From the NCBI GenBank assembly GCA_018969295.1, contig JAGWYN010000006.1, positions 85,075 through 149,074 of the forward strand: a stretch of 64,000 nt of DNA, read 5' to 3'. The stretch's first letter is position 1, and the number at the start of each line of letters is the position of its first letter. Positions 8,306-17,158 of this stretch are shown piece after piece. The notes below the pieces were generated by a model, which saw only the letters and a list, made by a program, of their open reading frames with translations, was not told the DNA's origin and did no database searches. The position numbers and the translations under genes are program-made. The stretch is from Chloroflexota bacterium (lineage in GTDB: Bacteria; Chloroflexota; Anaerolineae; Caldilineales; Caldilineaceae).

Positions 8306-9655
8306 ATGGCCTACACGATTTTGATGCCCCGCCTGGGCTGGACGATGGAGGAAGGAATTTTTGGGAGCTGGCTCAAGGCGGACGGCGATCGCATTGTGCC
8401 GGGAGATCTGCTCTTTACGGTGGAAAGTGACAAGGCGACCCAGGAGGTCGAAACTTTCGAGGCGGGCATTTTGCACATTCCCCCCGACGCGCCTGTTTCC
8501 GGCGATGTCGTTGCAGTCGGTGCAGTGTTGGCCTATCTTCTGCAAGATGAGGAGCCGTTGCCGGCGTCGTCCGGCGTCTCGTCGCCAGCACAGCCGGCGC
8601 AACCCCTCCCCGAGCGCCAGAGAGAAGTTGCCCCTGCCACGAGGCGCGGCCCCGCCATCAGCCCGCGTGCGCGTCGCGTGGCCGGTGAACTGAAAGTCGA
8701 TTGGCAGGTGCTGCGGGGCTCTGGCAGCAGCGGACGGATCGTCGAGCGCGATGTGCGCGCTGCGTTCAGTCCCCCCTCTCCCTTGCGTGCAACCCCAGTC
8801 GCCCAGCGGGTGGCCCAGCAAGCTGGCCTCGATCTGGCTTCCATCTCCCCGACAGGCCCTGGTGCCCGTGTTCAACGCAGCGATGTGGAGGCTGCCCTTC
8901 GCAGCCAGCAGGCAGAGCAGCAGCCCCCCCAGCGCCCTGCAAGCGAGCTGGAGGCTGGGGCCGAACACGAAGCGATCCCGGTCTCGCGGGTGCGCCGTCT
9001 GATCGCCCAACGGATGCTTGGCAGCGCGCAGGAGACTGCGGCGGTCACCCTGACGACCGAGGCGGATGCGACGGCGTTTGTGCTTTTGCGAGACCAGCTG
9101 CGTGCGGCGTTGGCGCCGCGCGGCCGGCTGGTGCCCGCCTACAACGATCTCCTGATCAAGTTGGTGGCGGTCGCTCTCCAACAGCACCCTGTGTTGAACG
9201 CCACCTGGCAGGAGCAGACCATCCTGTTGTGGCGAGAGGTCCATATCGGGCTGGCGGTGGATGCGCCTGACGGGTTGGTGGTGCCGGTGGTGCGCGATGT
9301 GCACAGCCGCAGCGTCGGCCAGATTGCCGCTGCCACCAGCGACCTCATTGCCCGGGCGCAGGCGCGACAGCTGCAAGGGGAAGAGCTTCAGGGGGGGACC
9401 TTCACTGTGACCAATCTGGGCATGTTTGGCATCGATGCGTTTACGCCGATCATCAACCTTCCTCAGTCTGCGATCCTGGGTGTTGGGCGAATTGCGGCAC
9501 GGCCAGCGGTGGTAGACGACCAGATTGTTCCGCGCAAATTGATGGCGCTCAGCCTGACCTTCGACCATCGCGTGGCGGATGGTGCTGTTGCCGCGCGGTT
9601 TTTGCGCACGGTGCGTGAGTTCATCGAGCTTCCTGCGCTCTGGATGCTGGAATAG
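8306..9655 (+). CDS. Dihydrolipoamide acyltransferase (E2) with two E3-binding domains
   Basis: The 449-residue protein has a lipoyl domain at 1-80 with the modified Lys43 (ESDKATQEVE), a Pro/Ala linker, then two peripheral-subunit-binding domains: 117-153 (SPRARRVAGEL...GRIVERDV) and 161-198 (TPVAQRVAQQAG...RVQRSDVEAAL). The catalytic domain (about 222-449) contains HRVADG with His421 and Asp425. It transfers the acyl group from the lipoyl arm to CoA. Most E2 proteins have a single such binding domain. No E3 gene is present in the window, so E3 must be supplied from elsewhere. It ends just before the M24 gene. Confidence 0.92.
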   Translation: MAYTILMPRLGWTMEEGIFGSWLKADGDRIVPGDLLFTVESDKATQEVETFEAGILHIPPDAPVSGDVVAVGAVLAYLLQDEEPLPASSGVSSPAQPAQPLPERQREVAPATRRGPAISPRARRVAGELKVDWQVLRGSGSSGRIVERDVRAAFSPPSPLRATPVAQRVAQQAGLDLASISPTGPGARVQRSDVEAALRSQQAEQQPPQRPASELEAGAEHEAIPVSRVRRLIAQRMLGSAQETAAVTLTTEADATAFVLLRDQLRAALAPRGRLVPAYNDLLIKLVAVALQQHPVLNATWQEQTILLWREVHIGLAVDAPDGLVVPVVRDVHSRSVGQIAAATSDLIARAQARQLQGEELQGGTFTVTNLGMFGIDAFTPIINLPQSAILGVGRIAARPAVVDDQIVPRKLMALSLTFDHRVADGAVAARFLRTVREFIELPALWMLE

Positions 9656-9668
9656 AAAGGAGGTTGCC

Positions 9669-10847
9669 ATGCCGATCCTCGACAACGAAGAGTGGATGCG
9701 GGCCGATGCGGCCTGTGCCGAGGCGGGGTGTGACGTGGTGTTGCTCTCGTCGCTGGCCGATGTCACCTATCTCAGCGGCTTTGAAGTTCCCATCCCGCTT
9801 GGGGCCGGCGCCGAGTTCGCCTACGGGAGTCCGCTTGCCATCTGCACAGTTCGTGACGCGTACGGCTGGCTGGTGGTCCCGGACGGGCTGCTGGGAGAGG
9901 CGCAGGCTCAATCGCGGCTGGATGCGCTGGTTCCTTTTGCGACCTTTGACCATCGCCAGCCTGTGGACTCGGCTGCTGCGTTTGTGGCTGCGCTTCGCGA
10001 GACCTTGCAGGCTGCCGGGGTGGGGGCCGGGCGCGCCAGGCTGGGGGTCCAGGCGCGCACCCTGCCTTTTGCTGCAGCCCGCCTGATCCAGGAGACATTT
10101 CCGGCAGTAGAGCTGGTGGAGGTGACGCCTGCGTTGCTGTCGGCCCGAGCGGTCAAGACTGCGCGTGAAATCGCGCTGTTGACGCGCGCGTCCCAAGTTG
10201 CCGACATCGGCCACAATACCCTGGCCAGTCTGGTACAGAACGCTGGGGTCGACGAATTTGCGATGTGGGCCGAAATCACGGCAGCCATGTTTGAGGCGGC
10301 AGGCCATCCAGTGCCTGTGGTGGGGGAGTTGGTAACCGGGGAACGCACCCGCACCGTTCTGTATCCCAATGGGCCGCGCTGCCGCATCACGCAGCCCGGC
10401 GATGCAGCCTTGATGGACATCAGCCAGCGCATTGACGGGTATTGGTCAGACTGCACCAACACCCATGTGATTGGCGGTGTGCTTCCCACCGCTGAACAGC
10501 GCCGTTATGCCTGGGCTGCGCAGGATGCCTGTGAGGCGGCCATGGCGGCCCTGCGTCCGGGGGCGCGCGCCAAAGACGCGTGGGCAGCTGCCGAGCGCGC
10601 CTTTCACGCCTACGGCCTGGAGCCAGCCCATTACGCCGGCCACCAGATCGGCGTCACGGTCAACGAGCTGCCGCGGCTGGTCGCCTACGACGAGACGCCG
10701 ATCGAGGCGGGCATGGTTTTCAGTGTAGAGCCGGGGGTTTATCAGGGGCCGGCGGGCAATTTTGGTGCGCGTGCGGAAAAAATGGTGCTGGTGACCGCTG
10801 CGGGTCCCCAGATTCTTTCGCAGTTTGCGTGGGGGGTTCACCGATGA
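9669..10847 (+). CDS. M24-family aminopeptidase/creatinase-like metallohydrolase
   Basis: The ATG at 9669 follows an AAAGGAGG site and gives 392 residues. A creatinase-like N-terminal domain (1-155) is followed by the pita-bread catalytic domain. All five dinuclear metal ligands are visible: Asp250, Asp261, His325, Glu354 and Glu370. The family includes Xaa-Pro aminopeptidase, prolidase, creatinase and ectoine hydrolase. The gene sits between E2 and an SDR that overlaps its stop codon, inside a sugar-acid operon. Hydrolysis of an amide-linked pathway compound, rather than a peptide, is therefore a real possibility. Confidence 0.9.
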   Translation: MPILDNEEWMRADAACAEAGCDVVLLSSLADVTYLSGFEVPIPLGAGAEFAYGSPLAICTVRDAYGWLVVPDGLLGEAQAQSRLDALVPFATFDHRQPVDSAAAFVAALRETLQAAGVGAGRARLGVQARTLPFAAARLIQETFPAVELVEVTPALLSARAVKTAREIALLTRASQVADIGHNTLASLVQNAGVDEFAMWAEITAAMFEAAGHPVPVVGELVTGERTRTVLYPNGPRCRITQPGDAALMDISQRIDGYWSDCTNTHVIGGVLPTAEQRRYAWAAQDACEAAMAALRPGARAKDAWAAAERAFHAYGLEPAHYAGHQIGVTVNELPRLVAYDETPIEAGMVFSVEPGVYQGPAGNFGARAEKMVLVTAAGPQILSQFAWGVHR

Positions 10848-11668
10848 GCGCGCCTCTGTTTGACCTGCGGGGGACGGTTGCCCTGGTGACGGGCGCAGGG
10901 GCCAATGGGGGCATCGGCCATGCCATTGCGGTGGGGCTGGCTCAGCACGGTGCGGACATCTTTGTCGCCGATGTGGATGAGGCGGGCGCAGAGACGACGG
11001 TCGCTGAAATCCACCAGTTGGGCCGCAGGGCTGCGATGGCGGTCTGTGACATCAGCAGCGCGGAGCAGGTGCAGGCGTTGTTTGCTGCGGTGGATCGGTT
11101 CTTTGGCTGCGTTGACATTCATGTGAACGTGCCCTATGCCTTTCCCAGCCGTGTCCATCCTGACGAACTGAGCCTGGAGGCGTGGCATCAGACGTTGGCG
11201 GTCAGCCTGACCGGCTATTTTCTTTGTGCGCAGCAGGCGTTGCGGCGCATGCTGGTGCAGGGGGGTGGGGTGATCTTGAACATTGGGTCGATCGCCGGGG
11301 TTTCGGCGTTGGGGCGGGGCAACTTTCCATACAGTGTGGCCAAGGCGGGGGTGGCTCAGCTGACCCGGGAACTGGCGGTCGAGTATGCGGGCAAAGGCAT
11401 TCGTGTCAATGCAATTTTGCCGGCCCAGGTGTTGACCCCGAGCTTTCAAAAGGCGTTGTTGGGGGATCCTCGTTTTGGGGAACGCCTGCGAGAGCGTCTG
11501 CTGGTGGGGATCCCGATCAACCGTCTTTTAGAGCCGCAGGATTTTGTGGGTCCTGCGGTTTTTCTCTGTTCGCAGGCAGCCGGTGCGGTGACCGGTGTGT
11601 TGCTGCCTGTAGACGGTGGCAACCTGGCGTTGAATGCAGGGGGCAGCCACCGTTGGCCCATCGATTGA
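10844..11668 (+). CDS. Short-chain dehydrogenase/reductase
   Basis: The ATG at 10844 overlaps the stop of the M24 gene (ATGA). The 274-residue protein has the NAD(P) motif TGAGANGGIG (16-25), catalytic Ser149, Tyr163 and Lys167 (YSVAK), and a C-terminal VDGGN. The usual NNAG structural motif reads NVPY (95-98), a change shared in part with the SDR at 19098 (NIPGG). It probably oxidises a sugar or sugar acid hydroxyl. It is the last gene of unit 1 and is followed by the operator-promoter of unit 2. Confidence 0.9.
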   Translation: MSAPLFDLRGTVALVTGAGANGGIGHAIAVGLAQHGADIFVADVDEAGAETTVAEIHQLGRRAAMAVCDISSAEQVQALFAAVDRFFGCVDIHVNVPYAFPSRVHPDELSLEAWHQTLAVSLTGYFLCAQQALRRMLVQGGGVILNIGSIAGVSALGRGNFPYSVAKAGVAQLTRELAVEYAGKGIRVNAILPAQVLTPSFQKALLGDPRFGERLRERLLVGIPINRLLEPQDFVGPAVFLCSQAAGAVTGVLLPVDGGNLALNAGGSHRWPID

Positions 11669-11719
11669 CAGCCCAAGAATTCGATGGCAGCGCTTGGCCC
11701 CAGGTGGGAAAAGTGCCTA

Positions 11720-11752
11720 TTGACAAGCGGTGGGTTTTAGTATACTGTATAC
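11720..11752 (+). promoter_or_regulatory. Promoter with GTATACTGTATAC operator (unit 2)
   Basis: TTGACA (11720-11725) precedes TATACT (11741-11746) with a 15-base spacer, or TACTGT with 17. The palindrome GTATACTGTATAC (11740-11752) covers the -10 region, exactly as at 4317. It drives the binding-protein gene at 11868 after a leader of roughly 110 bases. Binding of the GntR protein here would block RNA polymerase. Confidence 0.75.
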
Positions 11753-11867
11753 AATAATTCCACAACGGCCTACTCATTTTTGTCGTGTCAATCCGGTGCA
11801 CGGTCTTGTTCGAACTCATTGGATGGATCCGGATATATCGAGCTTATTGTATAAAGGAGATTCCAGC

Positions 11868-13193
11868 ATGACGACCCAGCAACCCAAGTCCACCAGCCGC
11901 CGCGAGTTTCTCAAAGTTGCGGCTTTTGTCGGTGCCGGCGCAGCACTGGCTGCCTGTGCCCCTGCTGCCGCGCCAGGTGCGGCGCCGAGTGCGGCCCCTG
12001 CGGTCAATACGGGGGCTCGCCAGACGGTGCGTTACCTTTCCTGGTGGTTCGAGGAAGGAAACCGCGGCATCACCTGGAACAATTTCATCAAAGAGTTCAA
12101 CGAATCACAGACAGACATCGAGGTTGTCGCTGAAAACATTCCTTTTGACCAGTACACGACCAAGACGATTGTAGGGGCGCAGTCGGGGGAACTGGACGGC
12201 GACATTGTGATGGCGACCCCAGAGCTGGCGCCTCGGCTGATCCGTTCTGACCTGCTGGCGCCCCTCGACGATGTCCTGACGCGCAACAACATCACCGACC
12301 TGAGTTCAGCCCACGATGCGATGCGCAAGGACGGCAAAATTTATGGGTTGGACATGGTGACGGTGGCGTTTGGTCTGCTGTACAACTCTGACCGCTATGC
12401 AGAAGCCAATATTGCGCCGGCCAAGACCCCGGAAGAATGGATCGAGATCAGCAAGGCCTTGACCAACCGCGACGAGCAGAAGTATGGGTTCTTCACGTCG
12501 CATCTGGTGAGCGAACCCTCGGACTTCTGGTTCCAGCTGGAGGTCTGGTGTATGCCCTACAGCGGCAAATGGGCTGAGGGCAAGACACCGCTGTTGACCT
12601 CGGAACCGATCTTGCAGGGGCTCAAGCTTTTCAAAGAGATGTACGACGGGGCGATGCCCCAGGGGACCGACACGCCGACGGGCACCCGTCTTTTTGGAAC
12701 AGGTGCGGTGGCGCAGGAATTCATTGTGTCGGCGGCGGTGGGCAGTCTGAAACCGACCTACCCGGAAGTGTATCCCAAGCTGATGAGTGCTCCCATCCCG
12801 TGGGAGAGCAACCAGTCGATCGCTCGCATTCATCCGATGATGGTCAACGCCTCTTCGGCGGTCAAGGATGCTGCCATCGAGTTTGTCGCCTACATGTACA
12901 ACAAAGAGAACTATCGGCGCATGGTGGAGGGCTGTGAGGATGTAATTTTTGCGATTCCGTCGGCTGCGCGGCAGGAATATCTGGACAACCTGCATTGGTT
13001 GAAGCCCGGCTACGACGGTGTGAGCTATCTGACGCCGTTCGATATTGTGGGTGATTTTGTCTACAACTTCAACGAATTTGGCCAGATTGTGATCTCCAAC
13101 TTTGCGGATGCGCTCAACGGCGTCAAGTCGGTGGAAGAAGCGATGGCAGTGGCCCAGACCCAGGCTGAGGCGCTGGCGGAACGAATTTCTTGA
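11868..13193 (+). CDS. CUT1-type sugar ABC transporter, solute-binding lipoprotein
   Basis: The ATG at 11868 follows AAAGGAGA and gives 441 residues. The signal has twin arginines (SRREFLK, Arg11-Arg12) and a lipobox ending at Cys30 (LAAC), so a Tat-exported lipoprotein is likely. An Ala/Pro linker leads into a family 1 extracellular solute-binding fold (YLSWWFEEGNRG, then FNESQTDIEV). It delivers an oligosaccharide or glycoside-like substrate to the permeases at 13251 and 14200. It is the first gene of the operator-controlled unit 2 and is followed by a hairpin that should favour its own expression. Confidence 0.92.
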   Translation: MTTQQPKSTSRREFLKVAAFVGAGAALAACAPAAAPGAAPSAAPAVNTGARQTVRYLSWWFEEGNRGITWNNFIKEFNESQTDIEVVAENIPFDQYTTKTIVGAQSGELDGDIVMATPELAPRLIRSDLLAPLDDVLTRNNITDLSSAHDAMRKDGKIYGLDMVTVAFGLLYNSDRYAEANIAPAKTPEEWIEISKALTNRDEQKYGFFTSHLVSEPSDFWFQLEVWCMPYSGKWAEGKTPLLTSEPILQGLKLFKEMYDGAMPQGTDTPTGTRLFGTGAVAQEFIVSAAVGSLKPTYPEVYPKLMSAPIPWESNQSIARIHPMMVNASSAVKDAAIEFVAYMYNKENYRRMVEGCEDVIFAIPSAARQEYLDNLHWLKPGYDGVSYLTPFDIVGDFVYNFNEFGQIVISNFADALNGVKSVEEAMAVAQTQAEALAERIS

Positions 13194-13200
13194 TTGGAGA

Positions 13201-13225
13201 GGGTGCACAGGCGGTCTGTGCACCC
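13201..13225 (+). terminator. Intercistronic hairpin after the binding-protein gene
   Basis: GGGTGCACAG and CTGTGCACCC form a perfect 10-base stem with a 5-base loop, seven bases after the stop codon. A short T-run (TACTTTTT) follows. The placement between binding protein and permease resembles partial terminators or 3-prime stabilisers such as that of malE. Confidence 0.75.
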
Positions 13226-13250
13226 TACTTTTTGGAGGCCATACGGCAGC

Positions 13251-14198
13251 ATGAGCAACTGGGGACAGACCCGTGCCGCAGCAGGCGGTGGGCAGAGGGG
13301 AGGGGTGGGCCGTCGACCGGTGGGCCGTCTCCTGCTGCCCTATCTTCTGGTGCTTCCCATCCTGGTCTATGAAGGCATTCTGCTTGTCTATCCGATCGTG
13401 CGTGGGGTCGTTGGCAGCTTCCAAAGCATTGAACTGGCCACGAACGTTGCCCCAGAATGGGTGGGTCTCAAAAACTACCAGCGGATGCTGAGCGACCCGG
13501 AGTTTTGGAAGGTGATGCAGACGACGCTCCTTTTCACGGGGTTGGTCATTCTGACGGCGATCAGTGCGGGGTTGCTGACTGCGTTGCTCTTCAACCGGTC
13601 TTTTCGGCTGCGGCCGGTGGCCCGTGGGATTCTGATGATGCCCTGGGCAATGCCGGAAGTGCCGGTGGTCATGATTTTTATTTGGATTCTCAACCCCCAG
13701 TTTGGTGTCATCAACATCTTTGCCCGGATGATTCCTGGGGTCGACCAGAACCCACAGTGGCTGCTCGACCCGGTGCTGGCCATGTTGTGGATGGTGTTGA
13801 TCGCCTCCTGGAAGGCATTTCCGTTTTACAGCCTTGTCATTTTGGCTGCCTTGCAGGCGATCCCGGAGGAAATTTTTGAGGCTGCCCGGGTGGACGGTGC
13901 CAACTGGCTGCAGCTTTTCCGCCACATCACGCTTCCTGGCATTGGGACGACCTTGGAGCTGTTGGTGGTGCTGGCCTGTATCTTTTCGTTCAAGCAGTTT
14001 ACGTTGATCTACTTGATGACAGGGGGGGGGCCTTCGGGTGCCACGGAAACGATTGTGATTCGTATTTACAATACAGCGTTTCGTTTTTACGATTACTCCT
14101 ACGCCACGGCTCTGGGGGTGGCGGGCTTTGTCGTTTCATTGGTGATTGCCTTTTTCTTTGTGATCCTGCAGGCCCGTCGGGCCCAAGAGAATTTTTGA
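13251..14198 (+). CDS. CUT1 ABC transporter permease (MalF/UgpA type)
   Basis: The start at 13251 follows TTTGGAGG and gives 315 residues. An earlier in-frame start at 13194 would translate through the hairpin and is rejected. Six hydrophobic segments are visible, beginning with LLLPYLLVLPILVYEGILLVY, and the EAA loop EAARVDGANWLQLFRHITLP contacts the ATPase. It pairs with the next permease, two bases downstream. No ATPase gene of the MalK type is present in this unit, so a shared ATPase must serve it. Confidence 0.92.
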   Translation: MSNWGQTRAAAGGGQRGGVGRRPVGRLLLPYLLVLPILVYEGILLVYPIVRGVVGSFQSIELATNVAPEWVGLKNYQRMLSDPEFWKVMQTTLLFTGLVILTAISAGLLTALLFNRSFRLRPVARGILMMPWAMPEVPVVMIFIWILNPQFGVINIFARMIPGVDQNPQWLLDPVLAMLWMVLIASWKAFPFYSLVILAALQAIPEEIFEAARVDGANWLQLFRHITLPGIGTTLELLVVLACIFSFKQFTLIYLMTGGGPSGATETIVIRIYNTAFRFYDYSYATALGVAGFVVSLVIAFFFVILQARRAQENF

Positions 14199-14199
14199 C

Positions 14200-15069
14200 A
14201 TGGCAAAAGCTCACGCTGGGGTGTGGTCGGGCAGGATTCACCTGCGCAGCAGGTTGCGCCGGATCGTTTTGTATAGCACTGTTTTGGTTGTCTGTTTGAT
14301 GACTTTTTTTCCGATCTACTGGATGGTGGTCAGCACTCTCCAGCCCAATGAATACACCTTGCATTTTCCCCCTCCTCTTTTTCCGCAAGAGATCACCTTT
14401 GGGCAGTTTGCCGAGCTCTTTGTCGCGCACCCGGTGGCCATCTGGATTCGCAATTCGTGGGTGATTGCGCTGCTGACCATGTTGGTCTGCATGGTGCTTT
14501 CCATCATGGGGGCGTATGCGCTCTCCAGCCTGCGCTGGCCTGGCCGCAACCTGTTTGGGCTGTTTTTGCTGGTCACACAGATGCTGCCCGAGATGCTGGT
14601 GTTGATTCCCATCTACGGTATTTACCGCAGTCTTTCTCTGCTCAACAACTTGACCAGCCTGGCTCTGGTCGACGCAGCCTTTATTCTGCCGATCTGTGTC
14701 TGGATTTTGAAGGGGGTGTTCGACACAGTGCCCCACGAGATTTTGGATGCAGCTCTGGTCGACGGCTGCAACGAACTGAGTGTGATCTGGCGAATTGTGC
14801 TGCCGCTGACCGTGCCAGGGCTGGTTGCGGTGGCTGTCGTTGCCTTTTTCTTTGCCTGGAACGAGTATCTCTATGCCAGTATTTTGTTGGGCAAAGCGGA
14901 ACTGATGCCGGCGTCGGTCGGGCTTTCGACGCTGAAGGCGATCGGGCGGACGCCCATCGAACAATACATGGCAGCGGGTCTGATTTTTTCCATTTTGCCC
15001 ATTCTCTTCTATCTGCTCATGCAGCGTTATATTGTGTCGGGTTTGACCGCAGGTGCGGTGAAGGGGTAG
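14200..15069 (+). CDS. CUT1 ABC transporter permease (MalG/UgpE type)
   Basis: The 289-residue membrane protein has an N-terminal hydrophobic segment (VLVVCLMTFFPIYWMVVSTL), then the cluster of five helices of the binding-protein-dependent permease domain. Its EAA-type loop is DAALVDGCNELSVIWRIVLP. It forms the transmembrane pore together with the permease at 13251. The stop is 33 bases before the enolase-superfamily gene, and all of these genes share the 11720 promoter. Confidence 0.92.
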   Translation: MAKAHAGVWSGRIHLRSRLRRIVLYSTVLVVCLMTFFPIYWMVVSTLQPNEYTLHFPPPLFPQEITFGQFAELFVAHPVAIWIRNSWVIALLTMLVCMVLSIMGAYALSSLRWPGRNLFGLFLLVTQMLPEMLVLIPIYGIYRSLSLLNNLTSLALVDAAFILPICVWILKGVFDTVPHEILDAALVDGCNELSVIWRIVLPLTVPGLVAVAVVAFFFAWNEYLYASILLGKAELMPASVGLSTLKAIGRTPIEQYMAAGLIFSILPILFYLLMQRYIVSGLTAGAVKG

Positions 15070-15102
15070 GGGGCAGCTGTTCAGAGAGCGGGAGACGATG
15101 CG

Positions 15103-16323
15103 ATGACAATGAAGATCACACGGCTGGAGACGATCTGGATCGACGAACAGCCCAACACCACCTGGGTCCGCATCCACACCGACGACGGGCTGATCGGGCT
15201 GGGGGAAACGTTCTATGTCCCGCGCGCCATCAGTGCGATGGTGCACGATGTCTTTGCGGGGCTGTTGTTGGGGCGCAGCGCGTTTGACATCGAGAGCCAC
15301 TGGCAGAATCTGTTCTATACGGTCAATTTTTTTGGCTATGGGGGCAGCGAGACACGCGCCATCAGCGCTGTGGATGTTGCCTTGTGGGATCTGTTGGGCC
15401 AGTACACGGGGCAGCCCATCTACAACCTGCTGGGCGGCCGCTGCCGGGAGTCGATCTGGGTCTACAACACCTGCGTCGGCCACGGCAAACATCAGGACTA
15501 CAAGCGTTGGGCAGAAGGGCAGAGCGGCGACCTGGCCGCCGAACTGCTGGCTCAGGGGGTCCGGGCCATGAAAATTTGGCCTTTTGACCAGTTTGGTGTG
15601 CCGCTGGGTGGCCCGGTGGGGCAGCGGGCGGGGGTGGGGGCTGTCGGCCCTGTCGGCTATTGTCTGAAGCGTGAGGATCTCAAAAAGGGGCTCACGTATG
15701 TGGAAGACATTCGCAGGGCTGTGGGCGACAAGATGGAGATCTGTATCGAAGGGCATGCTCGCTGGAGTCTGACTGAGAGCATCAAAATTGCCCATGCGCT
15801 GGCGCCCTACGACATTTTTTGGTTGGAAGAGATGCTTCCGCCCGACAATGTGGAATCTTACACCCGTCTCAAGCAAGAGACTCAGATTCCGCTCTGTGTG
15901 AGTGAACGGCTGATCTCCAAATTTGGTTTCCGCGAGGTGATCGAGCAGAACGCAGCCGACATTCTCATGCCAGACATGGCCTGGTGTGGTGGCATCAGCG
16001 AAACACGCAAAATTTGTCATCTGGCGGAGACCTATCTGCTGCCAGTCACCAGCCACGACTGTATTGGGCCTGTGGCGCTCTGGTCGGCGGCGCACCTGAT
16101 GCTGCATATTCCCAACGCCATGATCATGGAGACGGTGCGCGCCTATTGCGACGGCTGGTACAACGAGGTTCTCACCGACCCCATCCCGCTGCGCGAGGGG
16201 ATGCTCACGTTGGGCAGCAAGCCTGGCCTGGGCACTGCACTGCGCGAGGAGGTGCTACGCCGTTCTGATGTTCATGTGGAGTATTCCGACGAGCAGCATC
16301 GGGTGGATATGTCCAAAGGATAA
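15103..16323 (+). CDS. Mandelate racemase/muconate lactonizing enzyme family protein (sugar-acid dehydratase)
   Basis: The 406-residue protein belongs to the enolase superfamily. The N-terminal capping domain (1-120) precedes a barrel with Lys157 (MKIWPFD), metal ligands Glu216 (IEGH), Glu242 (WLEEM) and Glu268 (SERL), and the Asp291/His318 dyad (MPDMAW, TSHDC). This is the catalytic set of acid-sugar dehydratases, which remove water from an aldonate or aldarate to give a 2-keto-3-deoxy acid. Its product would suit the HpaI-type aldolase at 17285 or the FAH-type hydrolase at 29301. The exact sugar acid is unknown. Confidence 0.9.
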   Translation: MTMKITRLETIWIDEQPNTTWVRIHTDDGLIGLGETFYVPRAISAMVHDVFAGLLLGRSAFDIESHWQNLFYTVNFFGYGGSETRAISAVDVALWDLLGQYTGQPIYNLLGGRCRESIWVYNTCVGHGKHQDYKRWAEGQSGDLAAELLAQGVRAMKIWPFDQFGVPLGGPVGQRAGVGAVGPVGYCLKREDLKKGLTYVEDIRRAVGDKMEICIEGHARWSLTESIKIAHALAPYDIFWLEEMLPPDNVESYTRLKQETQIPLCVSERLISKFGFREVIEQNAADILMPDMAWCGGISETRKICHLAETYLLPVTSHDCIGPVALWSAAHLMLHIPNAMIMETVRAYCDGWYNEVLTDPIPLREGMLTLGSKPGLGTALREEVLRRSDVHVEYSDEQHRVDMSKG

Positions 16324-16336
16324 GAAAGGATAAGAG

Positions 16337-17158
16337 ATGGCGACCGAATCGTTGGCTGCGGAGATCGCTGCAGCAGAGGTGCAGTCCGGGAGCCTGAGGG
16401 CCTGGTGGCTGAGCGGCACTGGGTTTGTCTTCAAAACGTCTGCTGGCACGCAGCTGTACGTGGACCCTTATTTCAGCGACTGTGCAGCGCAGATTTTTGG
16501 CATCCACCGGGCTGTGCCCCCGCCCATTCCGGTCGAAGAGGCGCAGCCCGACCTGGTAGTGGCGACCCACTGGCACGAGGATCATCTGGACCCGGAGGGG
16601 TTGCCGATTCTGGCCCGGCGCACGTCGGCGCGTTTTCTTTGTCCTCCCAGCTGTCGTTCTCGCCTGCTCGGCTGGGGGGTGGCTGGCGAGCGGGTGGCTG
16701 CGTTTGTAGAAGGCCAGCAGTACACCTTTCGCGATTTTCAGATCACGGCTCTGCCGGCACGCCATGTGGCTGGGATTCCTGGGTGGGAGGTGCCCGATGC
16801 GATTGGCCTGCTGATCGAAGCGGAGGGGCTGCGGGTCTACCATACGGGTGACACGGAGTACGACCTGCGTCTGCGCGGCCTGGCCTACGGCCAGGAAGGG
16901 CCGCTGGATGCGATGTTGGCGGTTATCAACGGGACGGGCGGGAACATGAACGCGCACGAGGCTGCGCTGCTGGCCTGGCAGCTTCGTCCCAGCGTTTTGA
17001 TTCCGATGCACCATATTTTATGGCAGGATTTCAGCGGCGGCGAGCAAGCTACGCTTGACCCTGCGTTGTTGGCTGACACCTACCGGCGTCTGGGGGGAGT
17101 GGGGCAGGTCTGTCTCCTGGCTGTCGGTGAGTCGATCACGTTGAGTCGATCACGTTGA
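16337..17158 (+). CDS. UlaG-like metallo-beta-lactamase fold lactonase
   Basis: The 273-residue protein has the MBL zinc motif HWHEDH (78-83), a TGDTEYD segment and a C-terminal MHH. The opening AWWLSGTGFVFKT and DPYFSD resemble UlaG, the L-ascorbate-6-phosphate lactonase. Opening a sugar-acid lactone would fit directly before the dehydratase at 15103. The last codons run into a 14-base tandem repeat, and the present C-terminus ESITLSRSR is a product of the repeat. Without the extra copies the frame would read on to VRGGVPL before a stop. It is the last gene of unit 2. Confidence 0.85.
   Translation: MATESLAAEIAAAEVQSGSLRAWWLSGTGFVFKTSAGTQLYVDPYFSDCAAQIFGIHRAVPPPIPVEEAQPDLVVATHWHEDHLDPEGLPILARRTSARFLCPPSCRSRLLGWGVAGERVAAFVEGQQYTFRDFQITALPARHVAGIPGWEVPDAIGLLIEAEGLRVYHTGDTEYDLRLRGLAYGQEGPLDAMLAVINGTGGNMNAHEAALLAWQLRPSVLIPMHHILWQDFSGGEQATLDPALLADTYRRLGGVGQVCLLAVGESITLSRSR

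Noticed and set aside
7316..16107. Very long minus-strand frames (816, 539 and 702 codons) opposite the E1/E2 genes, the CUT1 genes and the dehydratase
   Set aside because: They are antisense to genes with intact motifs, have biased composition and carry no recognised domain; such shadows are common at this GC content.
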